From Sulfitobacter mediterraneus (lineage in GTDB: Bacteria > Pseudomonadota > Alphaproteobacteria > Rhodobacterales > Rhodobacteraceae), in contig NZ_CP069004.1 of the NCBI RefSeq assembly GCF_016801775.1, positions 2,542,001-2,606,000 on the forward strand: a stretch of DNA of 64,000 nucleotides, read 5' to 3'. The notes beneath the pieces were generated by a model, which did not search any database, was not told where the DNA came from, and saw only the letters and a program-made list of their open reading frames with translations. Of this stretch, positions 9,288-18,194 are shown in pieces (the first letter of the stretch is position 1; each line of letters starts with the position of its first letter). Made by a program: the position numbers and the translations under genes.

Positions 9288-9842
9288 TCAGGATGCTACG
9301 GCCTTCATAAACCGGTCGCGGATCACCACAGGATCCTTGGTGATCACCGGCACTTTGATGTTACCGCTGTCGCATTTCACCACCATGATCGTCATTTGCT
9401 TGGATGCGATTGCCGCCTCAAGCGCCGGACCGCAGTCCTTGTCTTGCACTTCGACCACATTTTCGCAGCCGCAGGCCGTTGCCACTGCGGCCAGCGATGT
9501 CTTCTTGCCCGCATAGGTCGGTTGATCGCCAGTCGAACCATATGATCCGTTGTCGATGATCATCAGGATGAAATTGTCCGCCACGTTGTTGGCGATGGTC
9601 GGCAAGGTGCCAAAGTTGGTCAGCACGGACCCGTCACCATCAATCGCGATGACCGTTTTTTCCTGCGCCAGCGCCACGCCAAGCCCGATGGAAGACGCGA
9701 GCCCCATGGTGCCCAACATGTAAAAGTTTGTCGGCTGATCGTCGATCATGTGCAATTCCTGACTGGGCAGGCCGATATTGCAGATGACCAACTGGTCGCG
9801 CAGGATCGGCGCGATCTCTTTGAGAATTTCGGAACGGATCAT
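9288..9842 (-). CDS. comE: Sulfopyruvate decarboxylase, beta (TPP-binding) subunit
   Basis: 184 residues with the thiamine-diphosphate motif GDGSVLTNFGTL...NFILMIIDNGSYG and the preceding GTMGLASSIGLGVALAQ segment. With the alpha subunit it decarboxylates 3-sulfopyruvate to sulfoacetaldehyde and CO2 in the cytosol. Its ATG overlaps the comD stop by one base (TGATG), and GGGGAGG inside the comD end serves as its ribosome site. Phosphonopyruvate decarboxylase is the close alternative; the neighbouring hpsN favours sulfopyruvate. Confidence 0.87.
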   Translation of the reverse strand: MIRSEILKEIAPILRDQLVICNIGLPSQELHMIDDQPTNFYMLGTMGLASSIGLGVALAQEKTVIAIDGDGSVLTNFGTLPTIANNVADNFILMIIDNGSYGSTGDQPTYAGKKTSLAAVATACGCENVVEVQDKDCGPALEAAIASKQMTIMVVKCDSGNIKVPVITKDPVVIRDRFMKAVAS

Positions 9843-10339
9843 CAGTAACCTCCCCAGAACGTCGCGTCCGTCAGGATGGCGACAGGTTTGTTGCACATGA
9901 ATGTGTATTTCAGGATCGCATCCAATTCCTGCGCATCTTCTTGCTTGTGAAAGTGGTATGTCGGGATGTTCAACTGGTTGAGAAGAGCCTTGGTGTGCAC
10001 CGCCATTTCAACCTGACAGGCGACCGGCTCTTTCAACTCTCCCCGATAGCTGATCAGCATCGGCAAGGGCATCCGGTAGAACTGTGTCAGTGTAACCAGA
10101 GTGTTCACTGTTACACCGATGGCGGTGTTCTGCATGATGATGGCAGGGCGTTTGCCGCCCATGAAAGCACCGGCACACAGCCCCATGCCCTCGTCCTCTT
10201 TGTTGGACGGAATGTGATAGATCTCTGGCCGGGTCTCGACCTCGTCAATCACGCCGGCCAACTGCTTGCACGGCACGGTCGTTACAAATGAGATGTCATT
10301 GGCGACAAAATCATCAACGATTTGTTTGGATATGGACAA
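9842..10339 (-). CDS. comD: Sulfopyruvate decarboxylase, alpha subunit
   Basis: 165 residues, the PYR-domain half of a split TPP enzyme. It shows the activating glutamate region (SNKEDEGMGLCAGAFMGG, residues ~44-61) and MQNTAIGVTVNTLVTL, both typical of ComD and the N-terminal part of phosphonopyruvate decarboxylases. It sits between hpsN (56 bp upstream) and comE (1-nt overlap), so all three genes are probably one transcript for C3-sulfonate breakdown. Confidence 0.87.
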   Translation of the reverse strand: MSISKQIVDDFVANDISFVTTVPCKQLAGVIDEVETRPEIYHIPSNKEDEGMGLCAGAFMGGKRPAIIMQNTAIGVTVNTLVTLTQFYRMPLPMLISYRGELKEPVACQVEMAVHTKALLNQLNIPTYHFHKQEDAQELDAILKYTFMCNKPVAILTDATFWGGY

Positions 10340-10395
10340 AGGTCTACTCCTGACGGTTCTGAGGTTCGAGATAGGCGTTGGCTGGGACGTGACCG

Positions 10396-11703
10396 TTAGC
10401 CGGACATGCCAAGATCAAACTGCTGGTCAGGAAAGTATTTTGCAAGGCGCACATCGGCGGACCTTGCATGCCCTTCCATCCCTTCCAGACGTGAAATTCT
10501 TGCCGTCGCTTCGGCCACGGGGCGGGCGCCCTCGCGCGTTGCCTTTTGCCAGGTGACGATCTTCATGTACTTGTGGACCGACAGACCACCCGTGTAGGTC
10601 GCCGCCCCAGAGGTGGGCAGAACGTGGTTTGTACCGCTGGCCTTGTCACCAAAAGACACGGTCGTTTCCTCGCCAAGAAACAGTGATCCATATGATGTCA
10701 ATCGATCAAGCCACCAAGGCAAATCGTCAGCCTGCACCGTCAAATGCTCGGGCGCGTATTGATCAGAGACCACTGCCATTTCCTCGCGGTCCGCGCACAG
10801 CACAACCTCAGCGTAATCACGCCAGGCCGCCAGTGCGTTGTCGCGGTTCAGTGTCGGCAGATCGTCGATCATGCCGGGCACCATCGCCATCACGTCATCG
10901 GCCAGTTTCTGGTCATCTGTCACCAGCCAGACCGGGGAATTGTAGCCGTGCTCTGCCTGCGACACGAGATCCGTCGCGACGATATGGGCATCTGCAGTTG
11001 CATCGGCCAATATCAGACTGTCCGTGGGGCCAGCGACCATATCAATACCAACGCGCCCATAAAGAATGCGCTTGGCCTCTGCGACGAATTGATTTCCCGG
11101 ACCTACCAGAATGTTGGCCTTGGGCTGACCAAACAGGCCAAAGGTCATCGCCGCAATCCCCTGCACGCCGCCAATAGCCATGATGCTGTCCGCGCCGCAC
11201 ACATGCGCGGCATAAATGATCGCGGGATTGATCCCCACACCAGGGCGCGGCGGCGAACAGGCCATGATGTGTTTGCAACCGGCAACCTTGGCGGTGGTCA
11301 CGGTCATGATCGCGCTGGCAATATGGCTGTAGCGCCCGCCCGGCACATAACAACCCACGGCATCGACAGGGATCACTTTCTGCCCGGCGGTCAGTCCCGG
11401 TACAACTTCAATCTCGACATCGCCTATGGTGGATTTTTGCGCCTCGGCAAAGCGTTTCACATTGTCATGGGCAAACCTTATGTCCGCTTTGACCTGATCA
11501 GACACCAGCGCACCCGCGGCGGCGATTTCTTCTTTCGACAGGACGATATTACCATCGTACTTGTCGAATTTGGCGGCATATTCCAGCGCCTTTTCTTCCC
11601 CGCCGCTTTCGATTTCGGACAGAATGGTTTGCACAGTTTTCTGCACATCCGAAGATCCGCTCTGCGCTGTCATGCTGGCTTTTTTCAGATATGTCGGGGC
11701 CAT
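10396..11703 (-). CDS. hpsN: Sulfopropanediol 3-dehydrogenase (histidinol dehydrogenase family)
   Basis: 435 residues of the histidinol dehydrogenase fold (VPGGRYSHIASAIMTVTTAKVAG, IGGVQGIAAMTFG, VGPGNQFVAEAKR, EHGYNSPVWLVT). Divergence from true HisD, and the downstream sulfopyruvate decarboxylase genes, point to HpsN, which oxidises (R)-2,3-dihydroxypropane-1-sulfonate to (R)-3-sulfolactate in two NAD-linked steps. DHPS is an abundant phytoplankton osmolyte and sulfoquinovose product. The start at 11703 follows AAGGA at a spacing of about 10 nt; an open frame to 11739 has no family similarity. Confidence 0.85.
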   Translation of the reverse strand: MAPTYLKKASMTAQSGSSDVQKTVQTILSEIESGGEEKALEYAAKFDKYDGNIVLSKEEIAAAGALVSDQVKADIRFAHDNVKRFAEAQKSTIGDVEIEVVPGLTAGQKVIPVDAVGCYVPGGRYSHIASAIMTVTTAKVAGCKHIMACSPPRPGVGINPAIIYAAHVCGADSIMAIGGVQGIAAMTFGLFGQPKANILVGPGNQFVAEAKRILYGRVGIDMVAGPTDSLILADATADAHIVATDLVSQAEHGYNSPVWLVTDDQKLADDVMAMVPGMIDDLPTLNRDNALAAWRDYAEVVLCADREEMAVVSDQYAPEHLTVQADDLPWWLDRLTSYGSLFLGEETTVSFGDKASGTNHVLPTSGAATYTGGLSVHKYMKIVTWQKATREGARPVAEATARISRLEGMEGHARSADVRLAKYFPDQQFDLGMSG

Positions 11704-12039
11704 TTCATGCAGTCCTTTGTTCGAAAAAAATGAGGGCAATCCCCTGCGCCCGCTTTACGAGAAACAGTGGGTTATGCCTGTTCTTGGGGGGCGCTGTGGC
11801 CATTTGCAAGACTTTCAACCGTTTCCAAGCCTCCATTTTCAAAAGCCAAAAACAGGCTTTCGAGGACTGAAATGCAGGGGTCAATTTGGTCCGGATTTGT
11901 CGATTTTTGGATGATTGATGTCGGCAATGCTGAAAATGCCGCGGCTGGGGAGATTCGCCGGATCGGGCGCCGTGTTGCTCTTGACAGTCCCTGCGCCTTT
12001 CACACCCTATGCCTCCACGCAAAACGAAGGGGGCGAGTT
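11704..12039. promoter_or_regulatory. Divergent intergenic region between hpsN and a flavin monooxygenase gene
   Basis: This 336-bp stretch holds no supported gene. It must contain the hpsN promoter on the minus strand and the monooxygenase promoter on the plus strand. A 6-bp inverted repeat (AAAGCC...GGCTTT, 11842-11860) is the only symmetrical site I noticed. No clear -35/-10 pair or known operator could be assigned by eye. Confidence 0.4.
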
Positions 12040-13308
12040 ATGACAGTACTAATTGCCGGAGGCGGGATCGCAGGGCTTGCGCTGGGACTGACTTGTCATC
12101 AGATCGGCGTGCCCTTCAAAGTCTTCGAAGCTGTGCAGACATTGCGTCCCCTGGGGGTTGGCATCAACCTTCAGCCCACTGCCGTCCGTGAACTGATTGA
12201 TCTGGATCTCGAAGGTGAACTGGAACAAATCGGCGTGCGCACCCAGGACTACGGGATGTACACGCGCCATGGCGTGCATGTCTGGACCGAACCGCGCGGT
12301 CATTGGGCCGGCTACGACTGGCCGCAATACTCTGTCCATCGCGGCAAATTGCACATGATGCTCTATCACGCTCTGATCCAGCGGGCCGGACCAGACGCAG
12401 TCGAGACAGGTTGGGCTGCCACCGGATTTGACAACACAGACACAGGCGCAACATTGCACCTGCGTGGCACTGATGGGCAAACGCAGTCATTGGACGGCTC
12501 CGTGGTGATCGGGGCTGATGGCATTCATTCTGCGATCCGCGGCCAGATCGACCCAAAAGGCGGCCCGCCAAAATGGGGCGGCACGATCATGTGGCGCGGA
12601 ACAACGCTAGCCAAACCGTTCAAAACCGGCGCATCCATGGTGATGATTGGCTCAAAGGGGTTGCGCTTTGTATCTTATCCGATCTCGAAGCCGGACCCAG
12701 ACACCGGCCTTGCCGAGATCAACTGGATTGCGACGCTCTTGCAGGATCCAGACGCCGATTGGAACAAGGAAGACTGGAGCCGCGAAGCCGATAAAAACGA
12801 TGTCCTGCCCGCTTTTTCGGTATTTGACCTCGATTGGATCGACATCCCCGGATTGATCCGCGATGCAGGCAAAGTCTACGAATACCCGATGGTAGACCGT
12901 GATCCGATGGACCGCTGGCAACAGGGCTGCGTGACATTGATGGGCGATGCCGCCCATGCCGCCTACCCAGTGGGATCAAACGGCGCTGGTTCAGCCATCA
13001 TCGACGCCCGCAAACTGGGCGCGGCATTCCTTGAACATGGCGTCGGGGCAAAAGCGCTGGAGGTTTATGAAACCGAAATGCGCCCCCAGACTGCACAAGT
13101 GACCTTGATGAACCGCGTGGCTGGCCCCGATTCCATTCTCGATCTGGTCGAGCAACGCGCAGACGGCGCATTCACCGACATTTCCGAAGTGATGAGCAAG
13201 GAAGAGCTTGCCGCGCATGCGGACAAATACAAAGCAGCCGCAGGTTACGGGATCGAAGATACCAATGCGCGGCCACGCACGATTGCCGAAGGGGCAAGAA
13301 TGGGCTGA
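12040..13308 (+). CDS. FAD-dependent monooxygenase (salicylate/PhzS-type, group A)
   Basis: 422 residues. The N-terminal dinucleotide-binding motif VLIAGGGIAGLALGLT starts at residue 3, and the second FAD motif GDAAHAAYPVGSNGAGSAIIDA lies near residue 305, as in NAD(P)H-dependent aromatic hydroxylases. The substrate is unknown. The frame is open back to 11767, but AAGGGGGCGAG before the ATG at 12040 and the family start fix the N-terminus. It diverges from hpsN and could belong to the same regulatory unit, which is only inferred from position. Confidence 0.8.
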   Translation: MTVLIAGGGIAGLALGLTCHQIGVPFKVFEAVQTLRPLGVGINLQPTAVRELIDLDLEGELEQIGVRTQDYGMYTRHGVHVWTEPRGHWAGYDWPQYSVHRGKLHMMLYHALIQRAGPDAVETGWAATGFDNTDTGATLHLRGTDGQTQSLDGSVVIGADGIHSAIRGQIDPKGGPPKWGGTIMWRGTTLAKPFKTGASMVMIGSKGLRFVSYPISKPDPDTGLAEINWIATLLQDPDADWNKEDWSREADKNDVLPAFSVFDLDWIDIPGLIRDAGKVYEYPMVDRDPMDRWQQGCVTLMGDAAHAAYPVGSNGAGSAIIDARKLGAAFLEHGVGAKALEVYETEMRPQTAQVTLMNRVAGPDSILDLVEQRADGAFTDISEVMSKEELAAHADKYKAAAGYGIEDTNARPRTIAEGARMG

Positions 13309-13328
13309 GGACTATAAAAAGACAGGGG

Positions 13329-13871
13329 TTATTCTACTTTGGACAAGAACGCCTTGATCTCACGTTCTACCGCGCCTTGCTTGACCCGCCGGAACACAAG
13401 ATCCAGCCCGCCTTCTGCCAGCGTGCGGTGATATTCCTGCATTTCGTATTCGCCCGCCTCGTTGATAAAAAGCGAGAACGTAGAGAACGTGTCGCCGCTG
13501 ATCCGGGTCCAGACAAACGGCTCACCATTGAGCGGGTCCAGCGGCTCTGGCTTGCCAAAGACGTTGGTTTTCATGGCTGAGCCATAGATGCCATCGCGCG
13601 GGCTTGGCACAAATTCGATGGTATAGACCTTCTGCTTGATCCGCCCGTCGCTCTTGTAGCTGACCGATGTCCAACTCAGCTCGAAACCCTTTTTCGACGG
13701 CTTGATGGTGGTGCTCAGATCGCGGCGCTGCGTTTCGCCATCCTGCACAAACTCAGAACTGCCCTCATAGACGCCCGCAAATCGGTCAATTTCAGCGGCC
13801 AGGGCCACGATCGGCAGAACGCTGAAAACCAGCGCAAGGAGCAGTCGATGAAGCGGCATATAAGATCTCAT
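13329..13871 (-). CDS. Secreted protein of unknown function
   Basis: 180 residues. A signal peptide is clear: short basic start, hydrophobic core LLLALVFSVLPIVALA, likely cleavage after ALA near residue 25. The mature part is mostly beta-like, with alternating polar and aromatic residues (FELSWTSVSYKSDGRIKQKVYTIEFVPS), suggesting a small lipocalin-like or calycin-like barrel, but I do not recognise a family. It is convergent with the monooxygenase gene and stands alone. Confidence 0.65.
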   Translation of the reverse strand: MRSYMPLHRLLLALVFSVLPIVALAAEIDRFAGVYEGSSEFVQDGETQRRDLSTTIKPSKKGFELSWTSVSYKSDGRIKQKVYTIEFVPSPRDGIYGSAMKTNVFGKPEPLDPLNGEPFVWTRISGDTFSTFSLFINEAGEYEMQEYHRTLAEGGLDLVFRRVKQGAVEREIKAFLSKVE

Positions 13872-13936
13872 TTATTATATGTAGTAAAGTTGCGAAAGAT
13901 TACCAGAGGCGGTGATGCACAAGCCCGTCAATACCT

Positions 13937-14683
13937 TCAGATACAGCGCCCGCCATCCACCTCCATGCAGACCCCGGTGACCATGCTGGCCTCGTCCGAG
14001 CACAGGTAGCAGGCGGCATTGCCCATATCTTCTGGTGTGGAAAACCGGCCCAATGGAATGGTCGATAAGAACTTCGCCCGCACTTCAGGGGTGTCTTCAC
14101 CCATGAACATCTTCAGAAGCGGCGTTTCACCTGCAACCGGATTGATCGCATTCACGCGCACCCCGTCGGGGGCCAGTTCCACGGCCATCCCCTTGGTCGC
14201 GTTGTTCATCCATCCTTTGGAAGCATTATACCAGTTCAGACGCGGTCGTGGACTGACCCCGGCAGTGGATGCCACGTTCAGAATCGCCCCTGTTCTGCGG
14301 GCCTTCATCAAAGGCACAATGGATTTCGCAGTCAGATAAACCGATTTGACGTTCACCGCGATCACCTTGTCAAAATCTTCTTCGCTGACCTCTTCCATCG
14401 GTGCGGGCAAATGCGTGGTGCCTGCATTGTTGACCAGAATGTCGATCTGTCCAAACGCGGACAAAGCGGCCTGCGTCATCGCCTCAACATCAGCCGATTT
14501 GGCCACATTGGTGGTGCAGACCCGCACCCCATCGCCCAGTTCTGCCGCCAGCTCCTCTGCCAGCTCGGTGTTCAGATCCGCGATCAAAACCTTGGCCCCT
14601 TCGGCATGAAACTTTCGGACAATGCCAGCGCCAAAGCCCGATGCACCGCCGGTGACGATTGCTGTTTTGTTACCTAATCTCAT
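13937..14683 (-). CDS. SDR-family oxidoreductase (FabG-like)
   Basis: 248 residues, classical short-chain dehydrogenase: cofactor motif TGGASGFGAGI at residues ~12-22, DLNT after beta-2 (NAD preference), NNAG near 85, catalytic Ser in NVASTAG and YNASK (Tyr-Lys pair), C-terminal VDGG. It lies 9 nt after the aldehyde dehydrogenase gene on the same strand, so the pair probably oxidises an alcohol through an aldehyde to an acid. The substrate is unknown. Confidence 0.85.
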   Translation of the reverse strand: MRLGNKTAIVTGGASGFGAGIVRKFHAEGAKVLIADLNTELAEELAAELGDGVRVCTTNVAKSADVEAMTQAALSAFGQIDILVNNAGTTHLPAPMEEVSEEDFDKVIAVNVKSVYLTAKSIVPLMKARRTGAILNVASTAGVSPRPRLNWYNASKGWMNNATKGMAVELAPDGVRVNAINPVAGETPLLKMFMGEDTPEVRAKFLSTIPLGRFSTPEDMGNAACYLCSDEASMVTGVCMEVDGGRCI

Positions 14684-14692
14684 TTGATCCTC

Positions 14693-16147
14693 CTAGCCGT
14701 GCAGCGCCGCGACAGTCTTGAGTTTTGAGAATCCGTAAAGCGCCTCAAAGCCCTTTTCGCGCCCGTGCCCGGACAGACCCGTGCCACCAAAGGGCAGTTC
14801 CACACCGCCGCCCGCGCCATAATTGTTCAAGAAAACCTGGCCCGCCCGCAGCCGTTTGGCCAGCCGCATCTGCCGCGCACCATCGCGCGACCAAACCGAA
14901 GCAACCAGCCCAAAGGCGGTCCCATTGGCAATCTGAACGGCCTCTTCTTCGGTTTCGAACGGAATAACGACCTGCACAGGCCCAAAAATCTCGTCCTGCG
15001 CCAACAGGTGATCAGGCGTCACGCCCGCAAACAAGGTCGGTGCAACATAGGCACCACCGGCGGGCGCATCGGAAACAACCTGACCCTGTGCCGCGATCTC
15101 AAGGTCTTTGCCCCTGGACAGAAACCCTTCAACAATCTCTTTTTGACGCGCTGACACCAGCGGCCCCACATCAAGATCATTCATCGCCGGACCAGCACGA
15201 AGCGCGGAGTAGCGTTCTGCCATGCCGTTCAATACCTCGTCATACCGACTGCGGTGTACCAGAATGCGCGAAGACGCCGAGCAGGTTTGACCCGCATTCT
15301 GAATGCCCGCATTGGTCAGAAACGGCAGCGCCGCACCCACATCCGCGTCCTCAAACACCAATTGGGGTGACTTACCACCCAGCTCTAGCGTGACCGGCAC
15401 AACATTGGCCGCCGCCGCTGTCTGGATCAACTTACCGACCCCGACCGAGCCGGTGAAAGACACATGCCGAACACCGGGATGACCGGCCAAGGCGGCACCC
15501 GCCTCCGCCCCTAGCCCCGGCACCACATTCAGCGCCCCATCCGGCAGCCCGGCGCGGCGGGCAATCTCGGCAAAGGCCAGCGCAGTCAGACAGGCCTCTT
15601 CCGCCGGTTTCAAAACTGCCGCATTGCCCATCGCAAGGGCCGCCCCAACGGAACGCCCGATGATCTGCATCGGATAGTTCCACGGGATGATATGCCCGGT
15701 GACGCCATGCGGCTCGCGAAGAGTATAAACGGTATAGCCATCGAGATAGGGAATTGTCGTGCCATGGATTTTATCAACCGCCCCGGCATAGAATTCCATG
15801 TACCGGGCAAGGGCGATCACATCAGCACGGGCCTGCTTGAGCGGTTTACCCACATCAAGCGCCTCCAGCTGGGCCAGTTCGTCGACATGTTCCAAAACCA
15901 GGGTGCCGATCCTTTGCAGGATCCTGCCACGTTCAAACTGCGGCATCCGGCCCCACGGCCCTGCCAGCGCGGCCTCCGCCGCCTCAACCGCACGATCAAC
16001 ATCAGCCGCACGCCCGCGTGCAATCTCGCACAGGGTTGATCCATCTGACGGATTGCGCAGCACGATGGTCTCACCACCATCCGCCGCATCCCATGTGCCG
16101 CCGATAAAACACAAGCCGGGATCGATGCCTAAGGGTCGCAGGGTCAC
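14693..16147 (-). CDS. NAD(P)-dependent aldehyde dehydrogenase
   Basis: 484 residues. Catalytic Cys in NAGQTCSASSRI (about residue 287), general-base Glu in VTLELGGKSPQLV, and the cofactor motif FTGSVGVGKLI are all present; the C-terminus holds PFGGTGLSGHGREKG. It resembles betaine-aldehyde/gamma-aminobutyraldehyde type enzymes. It is the first gene of a two-gene operon with the SDR. Closeness to the sulfonate genes allows a role on a sulfonated aldehyde, but nothing in the sequence shows that. Confidence 0.85.
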   Translation of the reverse strand: MTLRPLGIDPGLCFIGGTWDAADGGETIVLRNPSDGSTLCEIARGRAADVDRAVEAAEAALAGPWGRMPQFERGRILQRIGTLVLEHVDELAQLEALDVGKPLKQARADVIALARYMEFYAGAVDKIHGTTIPYLDGYTVYTLREPHGVTGHIIPWNYPMQIIGRSVGAALAMGNAAVLKPAEEACLTALAFAEIARRAGLPDGALNVVPGLGAEAGAALAGHPGVRHVSFTGSVGVGKLIQTAAAANVVPVTLELGGKSPQLVFEDADVGAALPFLTNAGIQNAGQTCSASSRILVHRSRYDEVLNGMAERYSALRAGPAMNDLDVGPLVSARQKEIVEGFLSRGKDLEIAAQGQVVSDAPAGGAYVAPTLFAGVTPDHLLAQDEIFGPVQVVIPFETEEEAVQIANGTAFGLVASVWSRDGARQMRLAKRLRAGQVFLNNYGAGGGVELPFGGTGLSGHGREKGFEALYGFSKLKTVAALHG

Positions 16148-16288
16148 GTTTCATCCTCACTGTGGTGTCTGAACTGCACCCAAGCTGCGGCAGAACCACA
16201 TGAATGAACAGCCCAAAATCGCATGAACAGGGTTTCCACGCTGTCCACACTACCACTTCGGGCTTATGTTCAAAATTCGATCGGCAAA

Positions 16289-16301
16289 GTGACTAAGTCA
16301 C
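16289..16301. promoter_or_regulatory. Perfect 13-bp inverted repeat upstream of the SulP gene
   Basis: GTGAC-TAA-GTCAC in the 239-bp divergent gap between the aldehyde dehydrogenase gene and the SulP gene. Its symmetry and position are those of an operator for a dimeric regulator. No regulator gene is adjacent. Confidence 0.35.
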
Positions 16302-16386
16302 CGAAACCCAGGCATCTTTGCAATATGATCAAGACCACCGATCACCCCACGCTTGCGCCTTTCGCGCAGCCTTGCCGGACCACTTC

Positions 16387-18123
16387 ATGAACAGCTCCCT
16401 CAGCAGATTTCTTCCCATCCTCAATTGGGGCCGCAGCTACAACCGCAGCAGTTTCAGCAATGATCTGATGGCGGCCGTGATCGTCACCATCATGCTTATC
16501 CCACAGTCCTTGGCCTATGCCCTGTTGGCCGGCTTGCCGCCCGAGGCGGGGCTTTACGCCTCGATCTTGCCCATCATGCTTTATGCGGTGTTCGGAACCA
16601 GCCGCGCCTTGGCGGTCGGGCCTGTTGCCGTGGTGTCCTTGATGACGGCCGCCACTTTGGGGGAGGTAGCCGCGCAGGGCAGCGCCGGATATGCCGCCGC
16701 GGCCTTGACACTTGCGGCGTTGTCGGGCGCGATCCTGCTTGCGATGGGTCTGTTCCGCCTCGGCTTTGTTGCGAACTTCCTGTCACATCCGGTGATTGCC
16801 GGCTTTATCACCGCCTCCGGTCTATTGATCGCGGCCAGTCAGTTGAAACATATTCTTGGTATTGAGGCGCATGGCCACACGCTGTTGGAACTTGTCACAC
16901 CCCTGATCCTCCATCTGCCGCAAACCAATTGGATCACTCTGACCATCGGCGCCGGCGCAGTGGCATTCCTATTCTGGGTGCGCAAAGGCCTGGCGCCGCT
17001 GCTCTCACGGTTCGGCCTGTCCGAAGGTGTCAAATCAGCCTTGGTCAAGGCCGGACCTGTGGCCGTTGTTGTTGCAACCACCCTGACGGTCTGGGGGTTC
17101 GATCTGAGCCAAAGCGGCGTGCAGATTGTCGGCGCTGTCCCGCAAAGCTTGCCGCCCTTTACCCTGCCCCCTGTCCCCCTTGATCTATTGCAGAAACTGC
17201 TTATGCCGGCCTTCCTGATCTCGCTGATCGGATTTGTGGAATCCATCTCGGTGGCGCAAACACTCGCCGCAAAAAAGCGCCAGCGGATCGACCCGGATCA
17301 AGAGTTGATCGGCCTCGGCGCGGCCAATATTGGCGCGGCGCTCACGGGCGGTTTCCCTGTCACCGGCGGATTTTCCAGATCGGTTGTGAATTTTGACGCA
17401 GGCGCAGAAACCCCTGCCGCCGGAGCCTTTACCGCCATCGGTCTTGCCATCGCAGCGTTGCTGCTGACCCCGTTGATCTTTTTCCTGCCCAAGGCGACAC
17501 TGGCCGCGACCATCATCGTTGCGGTGCTGAGCCTCATTGATTTCTCCATCCTGACTCGCAGCTGGCACTACTCCAAATCCGACTTTGCCGCCGTGGCCGT
17601 GACAATCCTGCTGACCCTTGGCATGGGGGTCGAGGCAGGCGTGACTGCGGGTGTGCTGCTTTCGATACTGCTGCATCTGTACAAGTCATCCAAACCCCAT
17701 ATCGCCGAGGTCGGCCGTGTGCCGGGCACCGAGCATTACCGCAATATTCTCCGTCACAAGGTGATCACTGACCCCACTGTCGTGTCTCTGCGGGTGGACG
17801 AGAGCCTTTATTTCGCAAACGCACGATTCCTAGAGGATCAGATCCACAACCGCGTCGCACGTGATCCGGCGATCCGGCATGTGATCTTGCAATGCTCCGC
17901 CATCAACGCGATTGACCTCAGCGCCTTGGAATCCCTTGAGATGATCAACACCCGGCTCAGGGAAATGAATGTGTGTCTGCATCTGTCCGAGGTCAAAGGC
18001 CCGGTGATGGACCGGCTGGAGGAACAACATTTCTTGCAGGAGATGACTGGCAAAGTGTTCCTGACCCAGTTTGAAGCCGCCCAATATGTCGCCAGCCAAT
18101 CCAGCACAAAGGAGCCATCATAG
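16387..18123 (+). CDS. SulP-family anion transporter with STAS domain
   Basis: 578 residues. The first ~400 form a multi-span membrane domain with the SulP signature region (IPQSLAYALLAGLPPEAGLYASILP) and GFVESISVAQTLAAKKRQRIDPDQELIGLGAANI. The C-terminal ~120 residues are a cytoplasmic STAS domain (VSLRVDESLYFANARFLED, HVILQCSAINAIDLSALESLEMI). Family members carry sulfate, bicarbonate or dicarboxylates. I chose the ATG at 16387 because the protein family begins there; the ribosome site is weak. Confidence 0.87.
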   Translation: MNSSLSRFLPILNWGRSYNRSSFSNDLMAAVIVTIMLIPQSLAYALLAGLPPEAGLYASILPIMLYAVFGTSRALAVGPVAVVSLMTAATLGEVAAQGSAGYAAAALTLAALSGAILLAMGLFRLGFVANFLSHPVIAGFITASGLLIAASQLKHILGIEAHGHTLLELVTPLILHLPQTNWITLTIGAGAVAFLFWVRKGLAPLLSRFGLSEGVKSALVKAGPVAVVVATTLTVWGFDLSQSGVQIVGAVPQSLPPFTLPPVPLDLLQKLLMPAFLISLIGFVESISVAQTLAAKKRQRIDPDQELIGLGAANIGAALTGGFPVTGGFSRSVVNFDAGAETPAAGAFTAIGLAIAALLLTPLIFFLPKATLAATIIVAVLSLIDFSILTRSWHYSKSDFAAVAVTILLTLGMGVEAGVTAGVLLSILLHLYKSSKPHIAEVGRVPGTEHYRNILRHKVITDPTVVSLRVDESLYFANARFLEDQIHNRVARDPAIRHVILQCSAINAIDLSALESLEMINTRLREMNVCLHLSEVKGPVMDRLEEQHFLQEMTGKVFLTQFEAAQYVASQSSTKEPS

Positions 18124-18194
18124 CGGCATAGCGCCCCTTTACGCCGTAAAGCCAATATCGCAAGTTCGGGCGAAGTCTCCGCAAAGGAATGATG

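Noticed and set aside
6743..11703. One operon from hpsN through the demethylase.
   Set aside because: A strong T-tailed terminator at 9230-9262 lies between comE and the demethylase gene.
10744..11733. Open 329-codon frame opposite hpsN.
   Set aside because: Antisense shadow; hpsN has strong family similarity over its whole length.
13937..16147. SDR/aldehyde dehydrogenase pair as HpsO/HpsP or a sulfoacetaldehyde dehydrogenase.
   Set aside because: Position alone suggests it; nothing in the two sequences marks sulfonate specificity, so I kept the general names.
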